A stretch of 64,000 bases of DNA from positions 1 to 64,000 of the forward strand of contig JAJJLU010000352.1 of assembly GCA_023807065.1 (NCBI GenBank), given 5' to 3'. The notes under the pieces are model-generated. The model was not told the DNA's origin. It searched no databases and saw nothing but the letters and a program-made list of their open reading frames with translations. This DNA comes from Isotricha intestinalis. Its lineage: Eukaryota; Ciliophora; Litostomatea; Vestibuliferida; Isotrichidae. Both the position numbers and the translations under genes were made by a program. This document shows positions 9,854-19,484 of the stretch, piece by piece. Position 1 is the first letter of the stretch. Every line of letters starts with the position of its first letter.

Positions 9854-11428
9854 TCATTCTTCATTCTTATGAACTTCTTGATCATTTTCATAGATTAAAG
9901 TAGTTTCCTTCATTTTATTTTTACCTCCAACATAATTATCCATATTGAATTTAAAATTACCTTCTTTTTTCCCATTAATCCAATTTCCTTTTAAAGTACA
10001 TTTATTTTTAAAAATATATATTCCTTTCCCATCTCTTAAATCATTTCTATATCCTCCAATATACATATCTCCATTTTTAAAAATAAATTCTCCATATCCA
10101 TTCATTTTTTCATTATCCCAAGTTCCATAATAACTTTGTCCATCAATCCATTTATAATAACCATCTCCATTTACTTTTCCATTAATAAAATTTCCAATAA
10201 ATATATTTTGATTTTCTGTTCTAATAAATCCAAAACCATTAAAAACACCTTGATGAAAATTTCCACAATAAAAATATTTTTTAGTTGTATATTCACCATA
10301 ACCTTCGAATTTATTATTATGGAAAAAACCTCTATAATTAAATAAATTTGTTATTAAATAACCATAACCATGTTTTATTCCATTTCTAAATTCACCATAA
10401 TAACATTCTCCATTTTCTTTTATTAACATTCCTATTCCATGATATTCATTAAATTTAAAATAACCACAATATTTAAATTTAATTTCTTTTTCTCCTTTTG
10501 TTCCTAAATGTTCTATAAAATATTCTTTTCCTAATCCCCATTTTTGATTTGTATTTTCACGAAAAGAACCTTGAAAATATATTTTTTTATCATCTTGAAA
10601 TGTTTTAACTGAACAATAATGTTTTTCTTCTTCTTCTATATTTTCTAATATTTCTTCAAAGAAAGGACCATTTTCTCCTATTAAAGTTTCTTTTTTTGAT
10701 TCTGTTATTATAAAGAAATGTTTATCTTTTAATTTTTCTTGAAAATTTTTATTGTGAATTTGTTCAAAATCAAAATATAAATTCCCTACTTCTTTCTCTA
10801 AATTTCCTATATTAAAATTTTTACTTAATGATGTAAGAAAATATACTCTAAAAAAATTTTGAAAATCTAAAGAAGTTTTTATTTTCATTATATTTAATTT
10901 ATCAAATTGCTTTAAATTTCTATTATCATTTAATTCTTCTTCATTATTATTTTCACTATTTTCTTTTTTAATTTTATTTTTTTTTTTTTTATTTGTATTT
11001 ATTTCATTTTCTTCTTCTTCATCTTCTTCTGATTCACTATCTTCATATCTTTCTGAGTATTTATTTAATATTGCTTTTTTTATTGAAAATTTCAGATGTG
11101 CGTTTGTAATTTTAAAAAAGCCATTATAGAATTCATTTATTTTTGATCTTAATTTTCTTAATCCATTTATTGAAAAGTCAAATTCTTGTTTAAATGCAAA
11201 ATATAATTCCCAACTTTGTTTTATTGATAATTGTGATACTATATTAAATAATCTTTTCTTTTTATATTGATATAATGAGATTACTTCTTGTTTAAATTTT
11301 TTCCTTGCTTTAAAACCACGAAAATGTGATTGAATTTTTATTGCACTTTTTATTATTTTTGGATCAATTTTTTTTATTTCTTTTTCTATTGTTTTTTCTG
11401 AACATGATGCTTTACAATTATTTCCCAT
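9854..11428 (-). CDS. IQ-motif and MORN-repeat protein, probably lipid-modified at the N-terminus
   Basis: 524 residues. It begins MGNNCKASC, so after Met removal Gly2 is a candidate myristoylation site and Cys5/Cys9 candidate palmitoylation sites. An IQ motif (AIKIQSHFRGFKARKKF, about 29-45) should bind calmodulin or centrin. An acidic segment (Asp/Glu/Ser, about 128-145) and a Lys/Asn linker follow. About eight MORN repeats occupy residues 310-500 (patterns such as YYGEFRNGIKHGYG and YYGTWDNEKMNGYG). MORN proteins tether membranes or organise cortical and ciliary structures. The combination suggests a Ca2+-responsive cortical scaffold; this role is inferred. Confidence 0.85.
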   Translation of the reverse strand: MGNNCKASCSEKTIEKEIKKIDPKIIKSAIKIQSHFRGFKARKKFKQEVISLYQYKKKRLFNIVSQLSIKQSWELYFAFKQEFDFSINGLRKLRSKINEFYNGFFKITNAHLKFSIKKAILNKYSERYEDSESEEDEEEENEINTNKKKKNKIKKENSENNNEEELNDNRNLKQFDKLNIMKIKTSLDFQNFFRVYFLTSLSKNFNIGNLEKEVGNLYFDFEQIHNKNFQEKLKDKHFFIITESKKETLIGENGPFFEEILENIEEEEKHYCSVKTFQDDKKIYFQGSFRENTNQKWGLGKEYFIEHLGTKGEKEIKFKYCGYFKFNEYHGIGMLIKENGECYYGEFRNGIKHGYGYLITNLFNYRGFFHNNKFEGYGEYTTKKYFYCGNFHQGVFNGFGFIRTENQNIFIGNFINGKVNGDGYYKWIDGQSYYGTWDNEKMNGYGEFIFKNGDMYIGGYRNDLRDGKGIYIFKNKCTLKGNWINGKKEGNFKFNMDNYVGGKNKMKETTLIYENDQEVHKNEE

Positions 11429-11552
11429 TTAAAAATTATTTTTTATTTGAAAAAATTATAATAAATTTTATAATAATAAATGTGAAAAATAATTGTTATT
11501 TATTTTATATTTTAGATTAGAATTATTTTTATTAAAATAAAATACATTTAAA

Positions 11553-12152
11553 ATGTCTTTGGAATTCGTAATAAAAACGAGTAATTCTTCATCTCCTCTT
11601 CCTATAACTTTTGAAGATAAACCATCATATCAATATTTAAAAAAAAAAATTTTAAAAAATATTTCACTTGGTAATGATGAAGAAATAATTCAAATTTCTA
11701 TAAATTATAATGGAAAAGATATAATAATTGCTGATGATATGGGAGTCATATTTTTATTTGATAAAGTTAAAAAAAAAGAAATTAAACAAGGGGAACTTTT
11801 TCTAAAAACTGGAAAAAAAAAGGAAGAAAAAAAAAAAGAAAAGAATAAAAATGAAAATCCCGAAAATGGTGTTCATCATGAATTAATTTTTGATGAAAAA
11901 CAAGATTTTGAAGATAAGATTGATTATTTATTAATTCAAATGAAAGAAAAAATTATGAAAGAAATGAAAAATGATTCAAAAAATAAAAAAATGGTTTATA
12001 GAGGAAAAGAATGTAATAAATGTAAAAAACATATCATTGGTTATTTATATCAATGCTCAGAATGTGAAAATAATAGATATTATTTATGTTCAAATTGTAT
12101 TGAAGAAAATTTAAATAAACCTTTTCATGATCATAAGTTTTATATTCTTTGA
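11553..12152 (+). CDS. PB1-like / ZZ-type zinc finger protein (p62/NBR1-like architecture)
   Basis: 199 residues ending in TGA, one of the few non-TAA stops here. Residues 1-85 form a small beta-rich domain that could be a PB1 fold (N-terminal FVIKTS, then a strand/turn pattern ending FLFDKV). A charged Lys/Glu linker follows. Residues 154-194 are a ZZ zinc finger: ligands C154, C157, C168, C171, C179, C182, H192 and H194. PB1 plus ZZ is the arrangement of the autophagy receptors p62/SQSTM1 and NBR1, but no UBA domain is present. It could be a minimal autophagy adaptor or an unrelated ZZ protein; the ZZ call is firm, the PB1 call tentative. Confidence 0.75.
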   Translation: MSLEFVIKTSNSSSPLPITFEDKPSYQYLKKKILKNISLGNDEEIIQISINYNGKDIIIADDMGVIFLFDKVKKKEIKQGELFLKTGKKKEEKKKEKNKNENPENGVHHELIFDEKQDFEDKIDYLLIQMKEKIMKEMKNDSKNKKMVYRGKECNKCKKHIIGYLYQCSECENNRYYLCSNCIEENLNKPFHDHKFYIL

Positions 12153-12267
12153 ATTAAAATTAACTATTTTTATTAATATTTAATTTATGATTCACCAAAA
12201 ATACTATTTTATTTTTTATTTTTATTTAATTAAAATTTCCATTTAATAATAATTAATTTTTATCTTA

Positions 12268-13359
12268 TTATCCAAACATTACAATAATTAAAGGATAATA
12301 AGGTAAAATTATTATAGAAAATATTTGAATAAATATATAAAAAAAAATAAATCCAAAATTAAAAATTAATGGATACTTCTTTTCACCAACGAAAAAATTA
12401 GAAATTCTTTTAGTAAATCCAATAACAAAAACAAAAAAACTAGCAAAAAAGCATAAAATATCAAAAATTAAATCATTTTTTTTTCTATTTTTATTTAAAT
12501 GTAAATTTCTAAAGAAAATTTTACAATAATTGTGTGATCTCTGATTTAAATGTTCATCATTATATTCTTTAAAGCAATATTTACATAATTGAAAAGAACA
12601 ATTTAAACATTTTACATATAAACATGAATTTCTACCAAATAAAGCAGGTTTATTACATTTAGTACAAACTAAACTTTTTACTTTTAAATAATCTTTCATT
12701 ATATCATTTGGCTTTTCAGTCAATTCAAATATATTTTTATTTAATAAACATTTATCTATTTTTTCATTAATTTTATTTATTTTTGGTTTACTTGATTTTT
12801 TTATTCTTTTAAAATAAAAAGGAGAAATTAAAGAACGTATTATTTTCATAGTTAAATTCTTTTCACATGAATATTTAGGACATTTTAAAGAAAAAGCTTT
12901 TAATTCTATTAATTCTTCATAATAATTTCTTCCACAAATTTTACAAAATTTATGTAAACATTCTTTTGTTGAATATAATGTTAAAAATACATTATCACAA
13001 ATAAAACATTTAAATTTTAAAAATGATAATATTTTTTTTTTTTTTGATTTTTTATTTATTTTCCTTATTTCTGGTTTTAAATATTCTGTTTTTGAAGAAT
13101 TTAAATAAAAAGAATTTTTACTTTCTATTGAAGTTTCTTTACTTAATAATAAATGATTTGAAATATTTATTGATTTTATTGAATTTGCTCTTTTACTTAT
13201 TTTTGATTTATATATTAATGATAAAATATTATCTCCTTCATTATTTTTAGTTGTAGAATTTGATCTTTTTGTATTAAAATCACTTTTAACATTTGGTAAA
13301 GTTATTTTTTCTTCTTTATTTGTTGTATTATTTTTATTATATTCATTTAATATTATCAT
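12268..13359 (-). CDS. RBR-like E3 ligase with C-terminal membrane helices
   Basis: 363 residues. A Ser/Lys-rich N-terminus is followed by a RING-like finger (residues 118-165: CFIC, CLHKFCKIC, CPKYSC). A second Cys-rich unit lies at 232-280 (CTKC, then SCLYVKCLNC, then LCKYC and a His/Cys tail). C246 sits four residues before the next Cys, the spacing of the catalytic Cys in RBR RING2 domains, although the usual NHM after it is LYV. Two or three transmembrane helices fill residues 297-363. Architecture resembles membrane RBR ligases such as RNF19/RNF144. The second RBR-like protein of the window is at 49089. Confidence 0.7.
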   Translation of the reverse strand: MIILNEYNKNNTTNKEEKITLPNVKSDFNTKRSNSTTKNNEGDNILSLIYKSKISKRANSIKSINISNHLLLSKETSIESKNSFYLNSSKTEYLKPEIRKINKKSKKKKILSFLKFKCFICDNVFLTLYSTKECLHKFCKICGRNYYEELIELKAFSLKCPKYSCEKNLTMKIIRSLISPFYFKRIKKSSKPKINKINEKIDKCLLNKNIFELTEKPNDIMKDYLKVKSLVCTKCNKPALFGRNSCLYVKCLNCSFQLCKYCFKEYNDEHLNQRSHNYCKIFFRNLHLNKNRKKNDLIFDILCFFASFFVFVIGFTKRISNFFVGEKKYPLIFNFGFIFFYIFIQIFSIIILPYYPLIIVMFG

Positions 13360-13643
13360 TAAATTAACAATAAAAAATAAATTATTGGATTAAAAAAAAA
13401 ATCTTATGAAATCTTATGAAATAATAATAAATTTATAGAAATTTCTAAAAAATCACTATGAAAGTCCCTTAAAACATACAAATAAAAAAAACTAAAAAAC
13501 AACAAAATTCAAAATAAAAAAAGAAAAAAAGAGGAAAAATCCTTTCTAAAATACAAAAAAAGAAAAAAACTCAAAAAAAGAAAAAAAACAAAAATTAATT
13601 CAAAAACCTATAAATGCCAATTTAAAAGATAATAAATATAAAA

Positions 13644-16600
13644 ATGTCAGATTTAAAAATTAATCTTCACAAATTCAACGATAGCTACATTGGAGAACTT
13701 CAAATTGCAAAACCAAAAGAAATATCTCAATCAAATAGTACATTTATAGCAATACTGGACATATCAGGTTCAATGGGTCAAAATGTCCAAAGAATAATAA
13801 CAAATTACTTACCATCAACATTAAGATTATTAGGAATAAAAGAAGATGAAGAAATACATTTAATAACATTTGAATCCTCAACTGAATATATGAAAATTAA
13901 ATTATCAGATATGGAAAAATCACCTTTAAAAGCAAGAGGAGGAACAAATATGTCAAATATTTTTCAATATCTTAAAGAAATTATAAAAGATGAAAATACA
14001 TCTTATAGAATTTTAACCATATCTGATGGAGAAGTTTGGGATCAACAAGAAACTTTAACGAATGCTTGTAATTATAAAAATACTTTAAGTGAAAAATATA
14101 TGATTAATTCTCAAGCTATTAGATTTTTTACTTCTAGTTCACAACCTGATACTACTGCTCTTTCTTCTGTTTTGCAATTTAATAATGTTTCTGAAGTTAA
14201 TTTAATTGATATTAATTATTCTACAGATCCAAATATTATTTGTAGTACTATTGCTTCTCTTTTCGAAAATGATGGTATTGGAGTAAAAATTAACTTATAT
14301 GGAAAAAATTTAAGGAAAAATCCTTGGAATGAAAAATCTAATGAAATTTCTTTAAATTTCGGGAAAAATGTCTTTTGGGTTGATGATATGGAAAATTTAA
14401 AAATTAAAATTGGAGATAATGTAGTTAATTGTAATGTTGAAATTGGAGAAGAAATTAATGATGAGAATATATCTTTTATATTGAAAGATAAAATAAATTC
14501 AATTATAAATAAATTGAAAGTATTAAAAATTGTAAATACAGATAAAACGAAATTAGAAATGGAAAAAATAGTAGAAAGTTTTAAAGATTTTGAGAAAATC
14601 TTAACAAACAGTAAAACATTGGCATTAAAAGACAATAAATTATCATCAAGAGTAATATTTATAAAAAAATTAATAAGAAAGAGACAAGATTCAATAATAA
14701 ATCAATTTAAACAAATATTAAATGATGATAAAATAAATCAATTAAACAGTCAACAAAAAGCAGATTATTTGAGAAATATAGATAATTCAAAAAGTGGAAA
14801 AGGATTAGCAAAAAGAGCTTTTGAAGAAGGAATTGATTTTGATTCAATTGCAAGAGAAGAAGTTAAAAATATGGCAAAACATATTAATGAATTAAAAGAT
14901 ATTGATGATTCAAATCATCTTCAAAGTTTTTATTCTATTTCTACTACTTTAGAAGGAATTAAAACTGTTTGTGAATTAAGTAAAGAAAGTGAATTTGATG
15001 AAATTGAAATTAATGATATTGTTAAATTATTAAATATTGTTGGAATTGGTGTTTTTGGAATTATTGGAAATTATCCTGATCCTTTTCAATATAAAATTAA
15101 AAAAGTTTATTCTGGATGTTATATTAGTTTAAGTGATATTTTAACTGTTGAAGAAATTAACAATCAAAAAATTGAAGCTCCTGGAATTAAAGAAGAAATT
15201 AATAATGTTATTCCAATTTTTAATGATGAAAGAATTCATAAATTTTTAAATAATTACTGCCCTAAATTATTAGAATATATTTCTTCTATTGGAATGAGAA
15301 GAATTTTAAGTGAAGTTCCTTGTACTTTTGAAGCTACTCTTCTTATTGGTAATTGGAAAATGTTATGTGATTTAACAAAAAATAGAAGTGAAATTAATAT
15401 TAAAAATTTTATTGAAGTGATTAAAAATACACAATTTCAATGTGGGAAACATTATTTAAATGTTTTGAAATTTATTGAAAATTATAAAAAGGAAAATAAT
15501 TTAAGTATGTATTTAAATAATTATGGTTTTGCTTGTATGCTTTCTCCCATATATGAACTTGCTAAAAATAATAAAGTTTCTAAAGAAAATATTCAAGCTA
15601 TGTTAAGAGCTATTTTCCAATTTGAAATTTATCAAGTTATAAGAGGTTTAATAAGAAAAAGTGAAGATCAAACAAAATTTATTTCTGAAAGTATTAATAA
15701 TTTATTAAGTATTGATTTCGATAAACACGGCACTAAATTACCTCCTTTGTTTGAAAAAAATTTAAATCCTGTTTTTTATGATAATTATGAAATTAATAAG
15801 GAGAAATTAAATGAATATAAAAAAACATTAGGATGGACTAATTTTATTTCTCAAATATATTTATATTATCAAACTTCTTTATCAGAAGACCCAATTAAAG
15901 CCTTTAAAGAATTACCTGAATATAATGATGAATTAATAAAAAGTAATTTTGGAATAAATTATGATTTAGATTCATTTATTGTATTTAATATTGTTCAATC
16001 ATTTATATTTAAAGAAAAGATTGATAGAGTAAATGATGAAGAACAAAAAATGAAAATAATTGATTTATCTGATTTTGAAGTATCAAATAAATTTATAAAA
16101 GATCATGTAAAAGGAATATATGCATCTAAATATGCAATAGAAAATCAAAAGCAAATAAAGAATCAATTAGATATTATTTCAAAAGAATTAGTAAATTTAT
16201 TATTAAGTTCACAAACAAAAGAAGAATTTATAAACTTAATGAAAAATGGAATAACAAAAGGTTACTTAACACATATTATTCAAGATGAATCAACAAAAGG
16301 ATATATTGAATTAAAAAACGGAATTTTAGATGAATCAAAAGAAATTCCTTTAAGAATAGAGAAAATAGAATTATTAATTGCAGCAAATGATGAAAATAAT
16401 AATGTTATTTGGAATAAGGGAAATCCATTAAGAGCAAAATTAATAGATTATAAAAAATTAGTTGAAAAATTAAATCCAGGAAAATGGAAAGAAATATTAA
16501 ATAAAATAAAAGGAAACACACATAAATATAGAGAAAAAGTTAATAGACAAGGTCATTCTAATGAAAAACCTTCTTATTGGGCTCTTGGATTTGAAACTTT

Positions 16601-16760
16601 AAGTGAAATGGTTGATGCTTATCAAAAGGAAGAAGTTGAAAAATATAAATTAGTACATAATAATTGCTGTGGATTAGCTGAAGAAGGGAAAAGTCTGAAA
16701 GAAGAAAAAAAGAAACTTAGGAAAATTAAAAGGAAGAATTATAAAAAACAAAAGAAATAA
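13644..16760 (+). CDS. Large von Willebrand factor A domain protein
   Basis: 1038 residues. The vWA domain spans about 30-230 with a complete MIDAS site: D39-I-S41-G-S43, T101 in RGGTNMS and D128 in ISDGE. It should therefore bind a divalent metal and a partner. The remaining 800 residues are mainly helical with no domain I recognise. The C-terminus is strongly basic (KEEKKKLRKIKRKNYKKQKK). There is no signal peptide or membrane helix, so it is probably cytosolic or nuclear. A long A-rich leader (about 13490-13643) precedes the ATG. Possible roles include chaperone-like or ubiquitin/RNP scaffolding, as for other intracellular vWA proteins; none is shown by the sequence. Confidence 0.8.
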   Translation: MSDLKINLHKFNDSYIGELQIAKPKEISQSNSTFIAILDISGSMGQNVQRIITNYLPSTLRLLGIKEDEEIHLITFESSTEYMKIKLSDMEKSPLKARGGTNMSNIFQYLKEIIKDENTSYRILTISDGEVWDQQETLTNACNYKNTLSEKYMINSQAIRFFTSSSQPDTTALSSVLQFNNVSEVNLIDINYSTDPNIICSTIASLFENDGIGVKINLYGKNLRKNPWNEKSNEISLNFGKNVFWVDDMENLKIKIGDNVVNCNVEIGEEINDENISFILKDKINSIINKLKVLKIVNTDKTKLEMEKIVESFKDFEKILTNSKTLALKDNKLSSRVIFIKKLIRKRQDSIINQFKQILNDDKINQLNSQQKADYLRNIDNSKSGKGLAKRAFEEGIDFDSIAREEVKNMAKHINELKDIDDSNHLQSFYSISTTLEGIKTVCELSKESEFDEIEINDIVKLLNIVGIGVFGIIGNYPDPFQYKIKKVYSGCYISLSDILTVEEINNQKIEAPGIKEEINNVIPIFNDERIHKFLNNYCPKLLEYISSIGMRRILSEVPCTFEATLLIGNWKMLCDLTKNRSEINIKNFIEVIKNTQFQCGKHYLNVLKFIENYKKENNLSMYLNNYGFACMLSPIYELAKNNKVSKENIQAMLRAIFQFEIYQVIRGLIRKSEDQTKFISESINNLLSIDFDKHGTKLPPLFEKNLNPVFYDNYEINKEKLNEYKKTLGWTNFISQIYLYYQTSLSEDPIKAFKELPEYNDELIKSNFGINYDLDSFIVFNIVQSFIFKEKIDRVNDEEQKMKIIDLSDFEVSNKFIKDHVKGIYASKYAIENQKQIKNQLDIISKELVNLLLSSQTKEEFINLMKNGITKGYLTHIIQDESTKGYIELKNGILDESKEIPLRIEKIELLIAANDENNNVIWNKGNPLRAKLIDYKKLVEKLNPGKWKEILNKIKGNTHKYREKVNRQGHSNEKPSYWALGFETLSEMVDAYQKEEVEKYKLVHNNCCGLAEEGKSLKEEKKKLRKIKRKNYKKQKK

Positions 16761-17231
16761 TTTTTTTATTTATATTTATTATTTATATATAAATAAATTA
16801 TAAAATAATAATATTTTTTTTTTATTTTTTCAATATAAATTTAAGTAAATTATTTTTAGAATTGGTAAAAATTATTATAAATTATATGAAAATTATGAAC
16901 AAAGAAAAAGAACACTTTATTACATTTATTTATTTTTCCTTTTTAATCAATTTATATTATAATAATTATCAATATTTATTATTTATATTATTTTTTATAA
17001 CAAGACAGAGAATGATTTTTATTTTGATAATAAATTATATTTTTCTGCATAATTATATTATTTATATATTTTCTTATTTAATTATATTCATCAACATATC
17101 TTCATAATTTATATTATTCAAATAAAATAAATATTATTTTTCCATAATCAATAAAATTAAAAAAATATATTTTTAAATTTAATATTTATTGTTTTTCTTA
17201 TTTTAAATTAATTAATTTCAATAAAATTAAA
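16761..17231. other. Intergenic, no supported gene
   Basis: About 470 bp of A/T-rich DNA. An 81-codon open frame at 16862-17107 (plus) is almost all Ile, Phe, Tyr, Leu and Asn with no domain and looks like a chance ORF. No structured element was noticed. Confidence 0.5.
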
Positions 17232-18850
17232 ATGGAACAAATCAATTTTGAGAATAAAAAAGAGAGAAAAAAAAGTTCTGATAATAAAAGAGAAACAGAA
17301 AATCAAAAAAATAAAAAATTAACTCAATTAATAAAAAATAATTCAGTAAAAGATTTAAACATAGAAAAATCTCAAAAAGTAATATCACCAAAAAATATAG
17401 AATATTCAGAATGTAAGAAATCAATTTATATAAATTTTAGTAATAAAAAAATTTAAAAATAATAGTTTAGAAATATATCCAAATAAAAGTGAAATAAATA
17501 ATAATTTAAAAAGTAGTTTAGAAGATATTTCAAATTTTAAAAATCCAATTAATCAAACTTATTATGAAGATACTAATAATATTTTTCAAAAAAATTTAAA
17601 TGTAAAATCATATAAGATGAAAATGAAGAAAAAAGAAAATAATGAAAATAAAGAAAATACATCTTTTCAAGAGTAAAAAATAATATTTAATTAAATATAG
17701 ACAATTAATATTTTTAAAAAACGAATTAGAAAATTTAAAAGATAAATCAACAAAAACAAAAGATAAAATAACAGTGTTTATAAAATTAGTAAGAAAATAT
17801 GCAAAGAAATTATCTGCATTATCAAAATTACTTCCAATAAATACAACAGGAAATAATGATGATAATAATAATAGTAATATTTTTTCAGATATCTTTAATA
17901 CAATTAATCAATTTTATCAAATGATTTATAATCCTAAATTAAATGAAAATGTTTTTGAAATTTCTGATTTATTAACTACTGAAGAATCAATAAAACATAA
18001 TTCAAATGATAGTCCTTTTACTTTAAAAGGAAGTAAAGTTAATGATAATTTGAATGATAATAATATTGTTTCTAATAATAATATTAATAATAATTTAAGT
18101 GAACATTATAAAAATTTAATGAGGAAATATGAAGATAAATTTAAATTATTAATTTCTGAAAATGATTATTTAAGAAAAATTATTAAAAATAAAGAAGGAG
18201 ATAAAGAAAAATATGAAAAAGAAATATTAGATTTAGATGAAAAATTAAAAAAAGAAAAAAATATTAATGAAGATTTAGTTAATAAATTTAATTCAATAAA
18301 TAATTTAGCACAAGATTTAGAAAATAAAGTTGAAAATTTACAAAATGAAAACTTATCATATAAACAGAAAGTTATAGAATTAAATAATAATATTTCAAAA
18401 TATGAATCTTTAAGAAATAAAAATGAAATGTTATTAAATGATTTAAATTATAAAAATTCAGTAGTAAGATATTTAGAAAATTTACTAAAAAGAACAAATT
18501 TAAATCCAAAATTATTCACAGAAGAAACAATAAAAGAAGAATGTGAAAAAGAAAAATCAATAAATAATGAAAATGAAGATAATTTAAATGAATATTTAAA
18601 TGAAAATAATCAAAATGAAACGATTAGCGATTATAATAATAATAATAATATAAAACAAAATCTTCAAATAAATAAAAGTAAACATTCATCAGCAAAAAAA
18701 GAAAAATTATCTTCAAATAGAAATAATGATAAATCAATTGATGAAGAAGAAATTTCAAATCATCCAAATCAAATTAAAAAAGAAATTGATAATTTAGATG
18801 AAGAAATATCTAAATTACAATCTCAATTAAAAAAAATGTTAAATAAATAA
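17232..18850 (+). CDS. Coiled-coil protein, spliced (three exons)
   Basis: Two apparently separate open frames (17232-17456 and 17774-18850) are one gene. Introns at 17440-17470 (31 nt) and 17673-17700 (28 nt), both GTAA...TAG, remove the intervening stops. They join the exons exactly in frame and give 519 residues. The first junction reads YINF-K-IYPNK and the second SFQE-QLIFLKNELENL. Residues about 160-230 and 290-400 are heptad-rich coiled coils, the second containing KYEDKFKLLISENDYLRKII. The rest is Asn/Glu/Lys-rich. No named family recognised; a centrosomal or cytoskeletal scaffold is plausible. It is convergent with the kinesin gene, 85 bp away. Confidence 0.75.
17440..17470 (+). other. 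31-nt spliceosomal intron
   Basis: GTAATA...TTTAG. It interrupts a codon after its first base; splicing gives AAA (Lys) and restores the frame to the next exon. An earlier AG inside (ending 17466) would create a stop and is not usable. Confidence 0.75.
17673..17700 (+). other. 28-nt spliceosomal intron
   Basis: GTAAAA...TATAG. It splits a GAA codon (GA/A). Splicing removes several in-frame stops and joins two coiled-coil segments in frame. Confidence 0.8.
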
Positions 18851-18935
18851 AAAAAATAATAATTAATAAATGAATTTTTTTTTATTCTAAAAAATAAAAT
18901 AAATAAACATAAATATCTTTTTTTATAATAATAAA

Positions 18936-19391
18936 TTAATCTTCATCAGTAAAATATTTAGGATCTAATTTTTTTCTTAAAGAATCTTCTTCTTGAACAT
19001 GTTTTTTATATTTATCTATTTTTTGCATTAAATCAGAATAAATTTCTAATTTATTTTTAACTACTTTTTCTAAACTATTAACATATTCATCCATTTTAAA
19101 ATCTTCTTCATTTCCAACTCCTTTTACATTTGCTATTAATTCTCCTTCATTTGTTAATAATTTTGCATCATCTTTTATCACTTTCATATGAGTATTTATT
19201 AAGTTATCTTCATCTTCTACTAATAATTCTGTTAATTTTTGATATTTAATATAATCATCATCTAATTTTATTCCTTCTTGACTTATTCTCCTTTTTAATA
19301 TTGCCCAATCATCTTCTTCTTCATTATTTATATTTTCATTTTTATTTGAATTATTATTATTATTATTATTAATATTATTATTATTATTAAT

Positions 19392-19422
<31 letters not shown>

Positions 19423-19424
19423 AA

Positions 19425-19484
<60 letters not shown>

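Noticed and set aside
16862..17107. 81-codon open frame between the vWA and coiled-coil genes
   Set aside because: Composition is only Ile/Phe/Tyr/Leu/Asn, as expected from random A/T DNA; no motif or context supports it.
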